From NCBI RefSeq assembly GCF_002998295.1, contig NZ_CP027226.1, forward strand, positions 372,001-436,000: a stretch of DNA of 64,000 bases. Direction: 5' to 3'. The DNA comes from Fastidiosipila sanguinis (GTDB taxonomy: Bacteria; Bacillota; Clostridia; Saccharofermentanales; Fastidiosipilaceae). Below, piece by piece: positions 52,603-63,028 of the stretch; within the stretch, counting starts at the first letter, position 1; each line of letters opens with the position of its first letter. The notes under the pieces are model-generated. The model was not told where the DNA came from and searched no databases. It saw only the letters and a program-made list of their open reading frames with translations. Made by a program: the position numbers and the translations under genes.

Positions 52603-54030
52603 TTAAGCTCTTTGTTTATCTCTTAATTTTTGCTTCTCGGCATCAACACCTGAGAAATAGGCTCTTGTTTTCTCTGTAACAACACCACCTAATAGTAGCA
52701 AAGCAGTACAGTTAGGAATAATCATCAAACTATTGGCTATATCTGCTATACCCCAGATTAATGTCAAATCTAATAATGAACCTAAGAAAACAGCAATTGT
52801 ATAAATACCTAGATAAACTTTTCTACCAGTTCCGCCGAATACATATTCTGCACAACGGATACCATAAAGTCCCCAACTGATAATTGTAGTAAAGGCAAAT
52901 AGACTAAGTGCTAGAGCGACTGTTAAGGCACCAATTCTATCACCCAAAACAGTACCCAAAGCTTGAGCATTCATTGCACTAGTACCTTCAACACCATAGT
53001 TTAAAACATCTTTTGGAAGACATACAGTAATTAAAAGTCCGTTTACTAAACAAATTAATAAAGTTGAGAAAACTTCTAGAAGTGCATACATACCTTGTTT
53101 TACAGGGTTTTCTTCACTACTTGCAGCGTGAGCCATAGGAGCAGTACCTAGACCAGCTTCATTACTGAATACACCACGCTTAATACCCATTTCAACAGCG
53201 CTTTTTACACTAATAGCAACAGTACCACCGAATATAGCTTGTGGGTTGAATGCACCTACAAACATTTCGTAGAAGGCAGTAGGAATTTGTGTATAGCTAG
53301 TACCGATAGCGATGAAGCAAGCAAGTAAATAAATCATTGCCATTGGTGGAACAACGCTTTCTGCTAATGAACCGATTCTTTGGACACCACCAACTAGAAT
53401 GAATCCAACTACAAACATTAGAACTAGACCAATACCTGCAGAAATCCATTGTGAATAATTAGCAGCTTCTGGAACAAAGGATTGAATAGATGTATTAATA
53501 GAGTCAGCAATGTTACCGACTTGGATTGCGTTACCTGTTGATAAAGCTGCGAATGAAGCAGACAAAGCAAAGAATGTTGCTAGCCAATGCCAGTGCTTTT
53601 TGAGACCATTCTTAATGTAGTACATAGGTCCGCCAACCCAGTCACCAACGTCATTACGCTCACGGAAGTTAACTGCTAAGAAAATTTCAGCATATTTAGT
53701 ACCCATACCTAGAAGAGCTGAGGTCATCAACCATACTAGAGCACCAGGTCCTCCAAGTGTAACAGCAGTAGTAACACCAGTAATATTACCAACACCAAAA
53801 GCTCCTGCTAAAGCTGTTGATATAGCTTGTATAGGGGAAACTTCACCTTCTTTAAGTTCTTTTTTCCCTTTTAGACCACTGAAGATATGTGACATAGCAT
53901 ATCCGAAACGTCTAAATTGAAATCCTCTTAATCTGAATAGATAGTAAATACCTACTGCAACAATAAATATAACTGTGAAATTGCCGAGAACTGAATTAAT
54001 GTTATCGACAGCTTTCAAGAAATTATCCAT
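52603..54030 (-). CDS. Sodium:alanine/glycine symporter (AGCS family)
   Basis: Membrane transporter of 475 residues with about eleven membrane segments. Family signatures are GEVSPIQAISTALAGAFGVG, NITGVTTAVTLGGPGALVW, MGTKYAEIFLAVNFRER and GIKRGVFSNEAGLGTAPMAH. It imports a small neutral amino acid with Na+. It is transcribed alone. Confidence 0.95.
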   Translation of the reverse strand: MDNFLKAVDNINSVLGNFTVIFIVAVGIYYLFRLRGFQFRRFGYAMSHIFSGLKGKKELKEGEVSPIQAISTALAGAFGVGNITGVTTAVTLGGPGALVWLMTSALLGMGTKYAEIFLAVNFRERNDVGDWVGGPMYYIKNGLKKHWHWLATFFALSASFAALSTGNAIQVGNIADSINTSIQSFVPEAANYSQWISAGIGLVLMFVVGFILVGGVQRIGSLAESVVPPMAMIYLLACFIAIGTSYTQIPTAFYEMFVGAFNPQAIFGGTVAISVKSAVEMGIKRGVFSNEAGLGTAPMAHAASSEENPVKQGMYALLEVFSTLLICLVNGLLITVCLPKDVLNYGVEGTSAMNAQALGTVLGDRIGALTVALALSLFAFTTIISWGLYGIRCAEYVFGGTGRKVYLGIYTIAVFLGSLLDLTLIWGIADIANSLMIIPNCTALLLLGGVVTEKTRAYFSGVDAEKQKLRDKQRA

Positions 54031-54297
54031 ATAGTTACACCTCTAAAAAATATTTTTTTGTAATTTGTTATAACGGAAACGTGATGAACAAATTTAAAAT
54101 TTCAGCATTCATATTAACATATTTTTTATAGAATAAAACACTTTGTTTATGCTTTTTATTAAGAAATCTAAATTTCTCAGAAATACTATAAAAGTACAAA
54201 GAAAAATACGAGTATATATTTTATAAAAGTGCATTTGGTATGAAAACACTAAGATGAAATCCATTATAATAAAAGTATTATTTTTGGAGGTTGAATT

Positions 54298-54720
54298 GTG
54301 GTAAGTAAAGAGCAAAAAAATAAATTTATTAATTGGTTTGAAGAGAGACTTGGAAAAGTTAAATACTCTATGGATTTAGATAAACGTCAAGGGCCAGATT
54401 ACTATGATTGTTCGAGTGCAGTATTCAATGCTCTAATTGCTGCAGGAATTCTTGATGAAGGTCATATTATTGGTAGCACTGAAGATTTATTTGCATTAGA
54501 TGGAATTATCTTCGAAGAAATAGACTTTTCGGAGCTACAATCAGGTGATATTTTTGTAGCAGGTGAAAAGGGGAACTCTCTAGGCTCGAATGGGCACACT
54601 GGGGTATATTACTCAGACGATAAAATTATTCATTGTAATTACAAAGACAATGGTATTAGCATTACTGAAATTGAAGGTAGAGTGGGTGGACCGCCAGTTT
54701 ATTGGTATAGGTTTAAATAA
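54298..54720 (+). CDS. Endolysin-like NlpC/P60-type amidase (Amidase_5)
   Basis: Protein of 140 residues consisting of one peptidase domain. DLDKRQGPDYYDCSSAVFNA gives the catalytic Cys (about 38) in the pattern of phage Pal-type amidases. SNGHTGVYY supplies a His about 65 residues on, and GGPPVYWYRFK closes the fold. There is no signal peptide, membrane segment or wall-binding domain, unlike cellular NlpC/P60 enzymes. The start is GTG with GGAGG 7 bases upstream. It is a probable domesticated phage lysin or a cytoplasmic peptidase; no other phage gene is nearby. Confidence 0.72.
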   Translation: MVSKEQKNKFINWFEERLGKVKYSMDLDKRQGPDYYDCSSAVFNALIAAGILDEGHIIGSTEDLFALDGIIFEEIDFSELQSGDIFVAGEKGNSLGSNGHTGVYYSDDKIIHCNYKDNGISITEIEGRVGGPPVYWYRFK

Positions 54721-54755
54721 GACTAAATTAAGCCAAGATTAAGCCCAGAGAAAAT

Positions 54756-54786
54756 AAAAAGCCTGCAACCATCGAGGTTACAGGCT
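54756..54786 (-). terminator. Rho-independent terminator after tRNA-Glu
   Basis: On the minus strand AGCCTGTAACC and GGTTGCAGGCT form the stem, followed by TTTTT. The same stem-loop design recurs after tRNA-Lys at 63.16 kb. Confidence 0.9.
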
Positions 54787-54790
54787 ATAT

Positions 54791-54865
54791 TGGTGACCCC
54801 TACGGGAATCGAACCCGTGATTCCGCCGTGAGAGGGCGACGTCTTAACCGCTTGACCAAGGGGCC
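54791..54865 (-). tRNA. tRNA-Glu (anticodon CTC)
   Basis: Seventy-five bases with encoded CCA. The acceptor stem GGCCCCT/AGGGGTC and the anticodon loop CTCTCAC give glutamate, codon GAG. Confidence 0.92.
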
Positions 54866-54894
54866 ATTTGTCTTATTGCGATACAATAGTGAAC

Positions 54895-54923
54895 ATTCTA
54901 TACCTTAAATATTTTTTTTTCAA
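54895..54923 (-). promoter_or_regulatory. Promoter of tRNA-Glu
   Basis: On the minus strand TTGAAA (54918-54923) and TAGAAT (54895-54900), spacer 17 bases. Confidence 0.75.
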
Positions 54924-55067
54924 GTGTTTTAGTAGCAATTTTTGCAGCAATTATTTATTAGAATATATTTATGGTGGTGCATGAATTAATGAATTTAAAT
55001 ATTGTTGATAATTCGAGTAAAATAAAGAAAAAACTATTTTTATATTGAGTTTGTAAAGGAGACACAT

Positions 55068-55274
55068 ATGGACTACTTTATTTGTGATTTTTGTTCCTTA
55101 GTAATGGGGCAAGGAGATTTAGTTTACGAGATAAACGGAAAGACTGCCTGTGAATTTTGCGCAAGTAAAATGAAGAAGAAATCTAATGGCTTATTTGGAT
55201 CACTTTTTTCAAGTGGTAATTTGTTTGAAGATGATGGTAGTTTTATAAATGATAATGGAGACAGAGATTTTTAG
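55068..55274 (+). CDS. Small zinc-ribbon protein
   Basis: Protein of 68 residues with CDFC at 6-9 and CEFC at 28-31, a treble-clef or zinc-ribbon arrangement, followed by a Lys-rich stretch and an acidic Ser/Asn/Asp tail. AAAGGAG precedes the ATG. The metal site resembles the N-terminal finger of the ClpE-like protein at 59.2 kb in layout. Function unknown. It lies 41 bases before an acetyltransferase gene, probably co-transcribed. Confidence 0.7.
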   Translation: MDYFICDFCSLVMGQGDLVYEINGKTACEFCASKMKKKSNGLFGSLFSSGNLFEDDGSFINDNGDRDF

Positions 55275-55315
55275 AGTCTAGGTTTAAAAATAGAAAGATT
55301 ATAAAGGAAATTATT

Positions 55316-55924
55316 ATGGAATTAAGAGATCTTGGAAGAAATGATTTGCCAGGAATATTTAATTTGCTCAAAGAAACTTGGTATTTAGATGAAGAAATTA
55401 TTGATCCAGAAGTAAATGATGCTAAAGTTTCATTGGATTTGGATAATGTGCTTAGTAAAAGTTCATGGGCAAAAGTGGTAGTAGATGAGGAAGAAGTTAA
55501 GGCTGTTATAACAGCAAGAGTAAATGGAGAATCAAGTAATCTAGGAATGCTAGGTAACAACTGGCCGGAAGCGTTGCTGACAATAGTTAAAGCTTCAGAA
55601 AAAGAGAGAAGTGATTTTATTAATTACAAACTTGACAAAGAAAATAAGTACTCCAAAATGCTGGAAGAACATAATGATTCAGATGCAGAGATAGTATTGT
55701 TAATTGTAGATCCTACTTTTCAAGGACATGGTGTAGGTAGAAAGTTATTTAAAGAATGTTTAGATTACTTTAGACGAAATAATGTGAAAAAGTTTAACCT
55801 CAAAACTGATTCTGCTTGCAACTATAATTTTTATGATCATATGGGGATGACTTGTGTAGCTCAAGAAGCGATAGCAGAAGGTAGTGATTTTACTTTTCTA
55901 CTTTATGAAGGCGAAGTAGAATAG
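55316..55924 (+). CDS. GNAT family N-acetyltransferase
   Basis: Acetyl-CoA-dependent acetyltransferase of 202 residues. The acetyl-CoA motif near 135-150 reads VDPTFQGHGVGRKLFKECLD, matching Q/RxxGxG/A, and is preceded by the central strand AEIVLLIV. FYDHMGM fits motif B. AAAGGAAATT precedes the ATG. Substrate unknown. Confidence 0.85.
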   Translation: MELRDLGRNDLPGIFNLLKETWYLDEEIIDPEVNDAKVSLDLDNVLSKSSWAKVVVDEEEVKAVITARVNGESSNLGMLGNNWPEALLTIVKASEKERSDFINYKLDKENKYSKMLEEHNDSDAEIVLLIVDPTFQGHGVGRKLFKECLDYFRRNNVKKFNLKTDSACNYNFYDHMGMTCVAQEAIAEGSDFTFLLYEGEVE

Positions 55925-56083
55925 ATGTTCATAAGATAGTTCATAATATACAGGAGATTTAGTTTTTCATAATTTTTGGATAAAAAGATTTATTTCTAAG
56001 ACACAGGTATGAATTTATTCTGTGATAGAATCGTTCTACTAACGAACTACTTACAAAAGGTATTAATAAAAAGGGGAAAACGA

Positions 56084-59017
56084 ATGACAAAACGTGACAA
56101 TGCTATTTTAATTAAAGGTGCACGTTCAAATAATCTAAAGAATATTGACTTAAGAATTCCAAGAGACGAATTAGTTGTATTAACAGGAATTTCTGGATCA
56201 GGTAAGACGTCACTAGCATTTGATACTATTTATGCTGAAGTGCAAAGACGATATGTAGAGTCATTGTCCTCTTTTGCACGTCAATTTTTAGGACAAATGG
56301 AGAAACCAGATGTAGATAGCATCGAAGGTTTGTCTCCAGCCATTTCAATAGATCAAAAAACAACTAGTAATAACCCACGTTCTACAGTCGGTACAGTTAC
56401 AGAAATATATGACTATTTAAGACTACTTTATGCTAGAGTAGGTACTCCACATTGCCCAAACTGTGGCAGAGCAGTAAGCAAACAAACTATAGATCAAATT
56501 ATTGATCAAGTTTTGGAAAAACCTGAAGGTACAAGATTAATAATAATGTCCCCATTAGTCAGAGGACGTAAAGGTCAACACAAGAAGCTGCTAGAGGACT
56601 TCACTAAGCAAGGTTATATAAGAGTTAGAATTGACGGAGAATTATATAACTTAACTGATGAGATAGATCTTGATAAGAATAAAAAACATGACATTGAAAT
56701 TGTGGTTGACCGTTTAGTTATAAGAGATGGGATTAGGTCAAGATTAAGTGATTCTATTGAGACCGCAATGGGAGCTTCAGAAAATAGATTCGTTCAAGTT
56801 GAGTTTCAAGAGCTAGTTTCAGAGGATGAAAGTGGTAATCGTGAATGGAAAACATACGAAGATGTCTATTCGGAAAATTATTCCTGCGCTCATTGCAATA
56901 TTAGTATTGAAGAGATAACGACAAGATTATTTTCATTCAATAATCCTTTGGGAGCATGTCCTACATGTACTGGTATTGGAAGTTTTTTGAATCCGGATCC
57001 TGATTTAATTGTCACAGATCCAGAGAAAAGTTTGGATGAAGGCTGTATAGATGGAGCTGGCTGGAAATTTGCTGAGAAGAATTCCTGGGCTAGGTCTTTT
57101 ATCGAAGCTTTAGCAAGAGAGTATAAGTTTAGTCTCAATACTCCATGGAAAGATTTAGATGCCAAAGTAAAAGATCTGATTCTATACGGTAATAACGGTA
57201 AAAAGATTTCAGTTGATACAAGTAATTCAAAATATAACCGTGGAGAAAACTATGTCAGTGACTGGGAAGGTGTTATTCCTAGTATGATGAGAAGGTACCA
57301 AAGTACCAATAGTACTGATCTTAGAGAGTACTATGAAGATTATATGACTGAATCAATATGTAGAGCATGTAATGGTGCTAGATTGAATTCAGAAGCCCTT
57401 GGAGTAACGTATCATGATTTAAATATTTATGAGTTAACAACTTTAAGTATTCCTAAGATTAAAGAGAATGTTGAAGAGGGACTAAAAGAGCTAGATCCTC
57501 AACAATTAGAAATAGCGAGAAGAATTTATAACGAACTTGACTCACGCTTGCAGTTCTTGATTGATGTTGGGCTAGATTATATGACCTTATCTAGAGCAGC
57601 AGGGACTTTGAGTGGTGGTGAAGCACAGAGAATTAGATTAGCTACTCAGATTGGTTCAGGTTTGACAGGTGTTCTATATGTACTTGACGAACCAAGTATA
57701 GGTCTACATCAGAGAGATAATAGTAGACTATTGAATACGTTAATGAAGTTACGTGACTTAGGAAACTCAGTTCTTGTAGTTGAACATGATGAAGAAACTA
57801 TGTTTGCAGCGGACACTATTGTAGATATTGGTCCAGGAGCAGGTCTAAATGGTGGAGAGGTAATTTGTGTTGGTGATGTTTATGAGGTCATGAACACTAA
57901 GAATTCTGTGACAGGACAATATTTAAGAGGGGATAAGTTCATTGATATTCCTGAGAAAAGACGTGCAGGCAATGGAAATGTCTTGGAAATCTATGGTGCA
58001 GAAGAAAATAACCTTAAAAAGATAGATGTGAAAATACCTCTAGGAACATTTACAACTGTTACAGGAGTTTCAGGATCGGGAAAATCCTCATTAGTAAATG
58101 GAGTATTACTTCCGGTACTGGAGGCCAAGTTAAACAAGGCGAAGAGAAAGCCTGGCAAAGCTAATGAGATCTCAGGTTATGAGCATTTGGATAAAGTTAT
58201 TTCAATTGACCAATCACCAATTGGAAGAACTCCTAGATCTAATCCAGCTACATATACAGGAGTCTTTGACCATATAAGAGATTTGTTCGCACAAACTCCA
58301 TTAGCGAAACAACGTGGATACAAGAAGGGAAGATTTAGTTTCAATGTTCGTGGAGGCCGTTGTGAAGCTTGTAATGGTGATGGTGTTAATAGAATTGAAA
58401 TGCAATTTTTAGCTGATATGTATGTTGATTGTGATGTCTGCGGTGGAGCGAGATACAATCAGGAAACCTTAGAAGTTAAATATAAAGGTAAAAATATAGC
58501 AGATGTATTAGATATGCCAGTTGATGAAGCTATGGAATTCTTCGAGAATATACCAAAAATTCGAAAGAAATTAGAAGCTATGTATGACGTAGGTCTTAGC
58601 TACATCAAACTGGGTCAGCCATCTCCACAGCTTAGTGGCGGTGAAGCACAAAGAGTTAAGCTAGCAACAGAGTTATCTAAGACAGCCACTGGTAATACCT
58701 TCTATATACTTGATGAACCGACCACAGGTTTACATATGGCAGATGTTCATAAGCTCGTAGATATAATTCAAAGACTAGTCAATGCTGGAAATACTGTGTT
58801 AGTAATTGAGCATAACCTTGATGTAATTAAGACAGCAGACTATATTATTGACCTAGGTCCTGAAGGGGGAGATGGTGGTGGCCAAGTGGTTGCTTCAGGT
58901 ACTCCAGAAGAAATAAGTAAGGTTAAAGAAAGCTACACTGGCCAGTACTTGGATAAGATTTTTACTGCTAAGGCAAAAAATCTCAAAACTTATGAGGTCT
59001 TTCTGAATGAAAAATAG
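56084..59017 (+). CDS. uvrA: Excinuclease ABC subunit A
   Basis: Damage-recognition ATPase of nucleotide excision repair, 977 residues. Two ABC modules are seen: Walker [17 protein letters not shown] near 32 with signature [17 protein letters not shown] near 510, and Walker [16 protein letters not shown] near 665 with signature [16 protein letters not shown] near 850. Zinc fingers CPNC and CAHC/CPTC, then CEAC/CDVC, are present, with the DNA-binding [11 protein letters not shown] loop. ATG 56084 is used because AAGGGG lies 7 bases upstream; the frame is open 25 codons further but without a site. uvrB is not next to it. Confidence 0.97.
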   Translation: MTKRDNAILIKGARSNNLKNIDLRIPRDELVVLTGISGSGKTSLAFDTIYAEVQRRYVESLSSFARQFLGQMEKPDVDSIEGLSPAISIDQKTTSNNPRSTVGTVTEIYDYLRLLYARVGTPHCPNCGRAVSKQTIDQIIDQVLEKPEGTRLIIMSPLVRGRKGQHKKLLEDFTKQGYIRVRIDGELYNLTDEIDLDKNKKHDIEIVVDRLVIRDGIRSRLSDSIETAMGASENRFVQVEFQELVSEDESGNREWKTYEDVYSENYSCAHCNISIEEITTRLFSFNNPLGACPTCTGIGSFLNPDPDLIVTDPEKSLDEGCIDGAGWKFAEKNSWARSFIEALAREYKFSLNTPWKDLDAKVKDLILYGNNGKKISVDTSNSKYNRGENYVSDWEGVIPSMMRRYQSTNSTDLREYYEDYMTESICRACNGARLNSEALGVTYHDLNIYELTTLSIPKIKENVEEGLKELDPQQLEIARRIYNELDSRLQFLIDVGLDYMTLSRAAGTLSGGEAQRIRLATQIGSGLTGVLYVLDEPSIGLHQRDNSRLLNTLMKLRDLGNSVLVVEHDEETMFAADTIVDIGPGAGLNGGEVICVGDVYEVMNTKNSVTGQYLRGDKFIDIPEKRRAGNGNVLEIYGAEENNLKKIDVKIPLGTFTTVTGVSGSGKSSLVNGVLLPVLEAKLNKAKRKPGKANEISGYEHLDKVISIDQSPIGRTPRSNPATYTGVFDHIRDLFAQTPLAKQRGYKKGRFSFNVRGGRCEACNGDGVNRIEMQFLADMYVDCDVCGGARYNQETLEVKYKGKNIADVLDMPVDEAMEFFENIPKIRKKLEAMYDVGLSYIKLGQPSPQLSGGEAQRVKLATELSKTATGNTFYILDEPTTGLHMADVHKLVDIIQRLVNAGNTVLVIEHNLDVIKTADYIIDLGPEGGDGGGQVVASGTPEEISKVKESYTGQYLDKIFTAKAKNLKTYEVFLNEK

Positions 59018-59149
59018 TTAGAAGTTTAAATCTAAACTCAAGCTAAATGAAATAATATAAACTTTCACTAATTTAACAATAAACTGTTAAATGTGATTAT
59101 TTAGGCTTTATTTATAATGGTTCTTCTGTAAAATGTTAGGAGGCTTTTT

Positions 59150-59206
59150 ATAAGTAAAAGCAAAATTAAAAATAAAATAAGAAAAAATAACAGGATTAAA
59201 ACTTAA
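59150..59206 (+). other. Possible 18-codon Lys-rich leader peptide with ATA start
   Basis: AGGAGG at 59138-59143 is followed 6 bases later by ATA and then codons for a peptide rich in Lys, Asn and Ser, ending with TAA just before the ClpE-like gene. There is no ATG, GTG or TTG to use this strong ribosome site. It may be a leader peptide or simply an unused site. Confidence 0.2.
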
Positions 59207-59246
59207 TAGATATAAATAAAAAAGGAAAAAAGAGAGGTGAGAGCAC

Positions 59247-61709
59247 ATGGATAACCTTTGTGTTATGTGCAATAAAAATGTTCCAGTAATTTACACTACT
59301 AGATTTGAAAATGGCTCCATCATAAATGATGGTATTTGCCTCAGTTGTGCAATGCGCAACAAAGTAGGTGGCATTGATCAGATGCTAGAAAAAAGTGGAA
59401 TAACTGAAGACAATGTAGATGAGATTACAGAACAAATGAATGAAGTTCTCAATCAAATTCAAGAGAATGGTGGTTCTGAAAATATTTTATCTGCAATGTT
59501 TGGTGGACAAATTCCAGATAATATTCAAGACATCTTGGGACCAATGGCTGGTGTAACTGCTGGTGAAGATCCAAATGATATGGATTATGATGAAGAATAT
59601 GATGAAGATGACGACAGTGCTGATAATGATTCAGCAAATAGTAGCAAGGATTCTGCTGAAGAAGATAGCGAAGATAATGAGCCACAATGGCCATTCCTTT
59701 TCCCAGGTAAGAATCAATCTTCTGATGACAATAAACAAAATCAACGTAGAAGTAGAAGAAATGTTCGAAATAAACGTAAAAATTTAGATCAATATGCAAC
59801 TAATCTGAACAAAAAAGCTAAAGATGGAAAAATTGATCCACTCATTGGTAGAGAAAAAGAACTTAATAGAGTTATAGAAATATTAAATAGAAGAAATAAG
59901 AATAACCCAGTTCTTTTAGGTGAGCCAGGTGTTGGTAAAACAGCAATTGCAGAAGGTTTAGCTACTAGAATTATCGAAGGTAATGTTCCACCTAAACTAC
60001 AGGATATGGAGCTATACCAATTGGATATGACAGCTGTTGTGGCAGGTACCCAATTCCGTGGCCAATTTGAGAATAGAATGAAGGGTATAGTTGAGGAAGC
60101 AAGTAGCGCTGGTAATATCGTTCTAGTAATTGATGAATTACATAATATCATTGGTGCTGGAGATGCCGATGGCGCCATGAATGCTGCTAATATTTTGAAA
60201 CCAGCTTTGGCAAAGGGTGAGATACGTGTACTAGGGTCAACTACTCTTGAAGAATATAGAAGACATATTGAGAAGGATTCAGCCTTAGAGAGAAGATTCC
60301 AAAAAGTTATCGTAGACCCACCTACTGAGAAAGAAACAATGGAAATTATGATGGGATTGAGAGAAACCTACCAAAACCATCACCATGTAGTCTACTCAGA
60401 TGATGTTTTACGTGCTTGTATAAAACTTTCAGAACGTTATATTACAGAAAGATTTTTGCCGGATAAAGCTATTGACCTAATGGATGAAGCTGGATCAAAG
60501 GCAAACTTAAAAGACGAAGACTTAATTATTCAAGCTAAACTAAAAAATGAAATTAGCCAATTGGATAGAGAGTTACAAACTTTAAGTGAAAAGATGCCAG
60601 AAGATCCAGAATCTGAAGAAGCAGAAAGTCTTTATGCAAAACAAGCAGAATTCAAGAGCAGCAAAATGAAAGCTGAAGAAGAATTGGCTGAAGTTGAAGA
60701 GAGACTAAAACCTTCAATTATTACTGAAGAAAATATCGCTGAAATTGTGGCCGAATGGACAGGAATTCCTGTAACTAGTATTTCTTATGATGAGAAAGAG
60801 AAATTACTAGATCTTGAATCACTCTTGCATAAGAGAATCATTGGCCAAGAATCAGCTGTAAGTGCTGTTTCAAGAGCTCTTAGAAGAAGTAGAGCAGGGC
60901 TTAGAGCTAAACGTAAACCAAGTAGCTTTATATTTGTAGGTCCTACTGGTGTTGGTAAAACTGAGCTAACGAAGGCTGTTACAGAGGTAATGTTTGATAG
61001 TGAAGATAACTTGATTCGTTTAGATATGTCCGAATATATGGAGGCGCATACAGTATCTAAGTTGATTGGATCTCCTCCAGGATATGTAGGTTATGATGAC
61101 GGTGGTCAATTGACTGAGAAAGTCAGAAGAAAACCTTATAGTGTTTTACTTTTCGATGAGATTGAGAAGGCACATAGTGATATCTTTAATATCATGTTAC
61201 AAATTCTTGATGAAGGTCGTTTAACAGATGCGCAAGGTAAGTTGGTCGATTTTAGCAATACAATTGTTATTATGACCTCCAACGTTGGTACAAGTCAGAA
61301 GAGTGGCTATGGATTCGGTGCTCATGAAGATGAAGCAGAAGAAAACCGTATAAGAGCAGCTTTAAGAGATGCTTTCAGACCAGAATTCTTGAACCGTGTG
61401 GATGAAGTTGTAGTATTCCATAGATTGAAGAAAGCCGAGATTAGAGAAATAGTAGATCTAATGTTAGTAGATGTAGAAGATAGCCTAAAAGTCTCTGCGT
61501 CATGTTCACTAGAAGTAAGTGAAACCGCAAAAGATTACCTAGGTGAAGCAGGCTATAGCGATGAATACGGAGCAAGACAATTACAACGTCAAATTACCAA
61601 GAATATTGAAGACCCACTAGCAGAAATGAAACTTCGTGGTGAGCTAGATAATAAGAGTAAGGTAAAAGTTGACTTTAAGTCAGGCGAATTGAAGTTTAAA
61701 GCTGAATAA
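59247..61709 (+). CDS. ClpE-like AAA+ unfoldase
   Basis: HSP100 ATPase of 820 residues that would feed proteins to ClpP. A zinc finger C5-x2-C8...C31-x2-C34 replaces the ClpC N-domain, as in ClpE. An unusually acidic Asp/Glu/Ser stretch follows (about 110-150), then a Lys/Arg patch, AAA module 1 (GEPGVGKTAIAEG near 225), a coiled-coil middle domain with a UVR-like stretch (about 420-490), AAA module 2 (GPTGVGKTELTKAV near 565) and a ClpB-type C-domain. The SGYGFG segment sits where the ClpP-binding loop is expected. Longer than usual ClpE because of the acidic linker. No CtsR site was seen upstream. Confidence 0.85.
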   Translation: MDNLCVMCNKNVPVIYTTRFENGSIINDGICLSCAMRNKVGGIDQMLEKSGITEDNVDEITEQMNEVLNQIQENGGSENILSAMFGGQIPDNIQDILGPMAGVTAGEDPNDMDYDEEYDEDDDSADNDSANSSKDSAEEDSEDNEPQWPFLFPGKNQSSDDNKQNQRRSRRNVRNKRKNLDQYATNLNKKAKDGKIDPLIGREKELNRVIEILNRRNKNNPVLLGEPGVGKTAIAEGLATRIIEGNVPPKLQDMELYQLDMTAVVAGTQFRGQFENRMKGIVEEASSAGNIVLVIDELHNIIGAGDADGAMNAANILKPALAKGEIRVLGSTTLEEYRRHIEKDSALERRFQKVIVDPPTEKETMEIMMGLRETYQNHHHVVYSDDVLRACIKLSERYITERFLPDKAIDLMDEAGSKANLKDEDLIIQAKLKNEISQLDRELQTLSEKMPEDPESEEAESLYAKQAEFKSSKMKAEEELAEVEERLKPSIITEENIAEIVAEWTGIPVTSISYDEKEKLLDLESLLHKRIIGQESAVSAVSRALRRSRAGLRAKRKPSSFIFVGPTGVGKTELTKAVTEVMFDSEDNLIRLDMSEYMEAHTVSKLIGSPPGYVGYDDGGQLTEKVRRKPYSVLLFDEIEKAHSDIFNIMLQILDEGRLTDAQGKLVDFSNTIVIMTSNVGTSQKSGYGFGAHEDEAEENRIRAALRDAFRPEFLNRVDEVVVFHRLKKAEIREIVDLMLVDVEDSLKVSASCSLEVSETAKDYLGEAGYSDEYGARQLQRQITKNIEDPLAEMKLRGELDNKSKVKVDFKSGELKFKAE

Positions 61710-61711
61710 AT

Positions 61712-61820
61712 AAAAACCCTTAGTTAATTTTGGTACTTAACATATTTAAATAATTATTTATTTATATTAAAATTATGTTTAAAGGTATCGAGTTATTTAC
61801 TAAGGGTTTTACTTTTTAGT
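61712..61820 (+). terminator. Long hairpin terminator after the ClpE-like gene
   Basis: ACCCTTAGT and ACTAAGGGT pair across about 75 bases of AT-rich sequence that itself contains a second inverted pair (GGTACTTAACATA with TATGTTTAAAGGTATC). TTTTACTTTTT follows. Termination is likely. Confidence 0.6.
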
Positions 61821-61870
61821 TAGCAATTTATTGTATGAACTTTTGTTATATATCAGGAAAGGATTAAGTT

Positions 61871-62992
61871 ATGTGGCAAAATAAGACATTAAAAAAGGAT
61901 GCAAAGTTTCATCTGAGAGGTAGCTTCAGCATTGGTTTATTACTTTTATTAGTAGTGGCTGCAGTTACATTTTTAATTAATTTTTTAGTAGGAATCTTAT
62001 CTGGATTTAGTATATCTGATGAAATATTGCAATTCATTAATGAAATAAATAATTATCAATACTTAGATGACGAAGAGATTATTGTAATGGGATTTGTATT
62101 TTTCTCAAAGTTTCTAAGATATTCGATTATTCTAGGAGTTATAACTTTAATATTGGATATATTCTTGTTACAACCATTTGATATCAGTGTTAAAAATTGG
62201 TTTGTTAGAAACAGAGAAGTTGCAAATGCACCTGGTCTAGACATGACATTTAAACATTTCGGAGCTAACTACAAAGAGGTATTTTTAGGTAATTTGTGGA
62301 AACAGTTATGGATGTTTATCTGGGCTTTACCAAGTATAGTTTCAGGTATAGCAGCTACACTAATCACCATTGATCTTGGCAATCAAGCAATCAATAATGA
62401 CGTGATAGAGATTACAGTTTTACATGTAAGTGTTTTGTCTGTTGCTACTATTGTAAGTGTTATTAATGCTTTCTTTATCATTAATAGAAAACTCGCATAC
62501 TTAATGCAACCATATATTTTAGCCGATAATCCTAAGTTTGGTTATAGAAAAAGCTTGAAATTAAGCAAGAAAATGATGAAGAACAATAAATGGCATACCA
62601 TAGGTTTAGGACTATCTTTTATTGGCTGGGGTATATTAGCAGCTTTATTAGCAAGAATTACTTTAGGTTTGTCTGTGGTAGTACTGAGCGTTTATATAAA
62701 CCAGACCTTTGCGGAACTTTATGGAGCTATAAGATATACTGCTGTTAATAGAGGAGATGTTGCGTTAGAGGAATTGGGATTCATCAAGCAAGATGCTGAT
62801 GATTATAAGGACTCATATTCAAATTATGAGGAAAATAAAAAACAAAGCGAGAACCTAAATCCATATGACCCAGATTGGAAGAATCCATATGCAAGTAGTG
62901 GATCAGAGAGAGCTCCTCAAGCAGAGCCTTCAGAATCTGACAGGCGACAACTTGATAATGATATAGATAATTCTAATTATGATGAGAATTAG
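61871..62992 (+). CDS. DUF975 family membrane protein
   Basis: Membrane protein of 373 residues with about five or six membrane segments between 20 and 290. It starts with the family pattern of a charged N-terminus, MWQNKTLKKDAKFHLRGSFS, then a long hydrophobic helix. The YRKSLKLSKKMMKNNKW stretch before a late helix is also typical of DUF975. The last 80 residues are hydrophilic, rich in Asn, Asp, Ser and Pro. AGGAAAGG precedes the ATG. Function unknown. Confidence 0.8.
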   Translation: MWQNKTLKKDAKFHLRGSFSIGLLLLLVVAAVTFLINFLVGILSGFSISDEILQFINEINNYQYLDDEEIIVMGFVFFSKFLRYSIILGVITLILDIFLLQPFDISVKNWFVRNREVANAPGLDMTFKHFGANYKEVFLGNLWKQLWMFIWALPSIVSGIAATLITIDLGNQAINNDVIEITVLHVSVLSVATIVSVINAFFIINRKLAYLMQPYILADNPKFGYRKSLKLSKKMMKNNKWHTIGLGLSFIGWGILAALLARITLGLSVVVLSVYINQTFAELYGAIRYTAVNRGDVALEELGFIKQDADDYKDSYSNYEENKKQSENLNPYDPDWKNPYASSGSERAPQAEPSESDRRQLDNDIDNSNYDEN

Positions 62993-63028
62993 TAGATAGT
63001 TATAATTTAAGATAAGGCGAATTTTTGT

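Noticed and set aside
56020-56060. LexA-type operator before uvrA
   Set aside because: GTTC and GAAC are present but in the reverse order of the Gram-positive box and with wrong spacing.
56009-56083. Twenty-five-residue N-terminal extension of UvrA
   Set aside because: AAGGGG is well placed for ATG 56084 and the UvrA family begins there.
59018-59246. CtsR operator before the ClpE-like gene
   Set aside because: No tandem GGTCAAA-type repeat could be found by eye.
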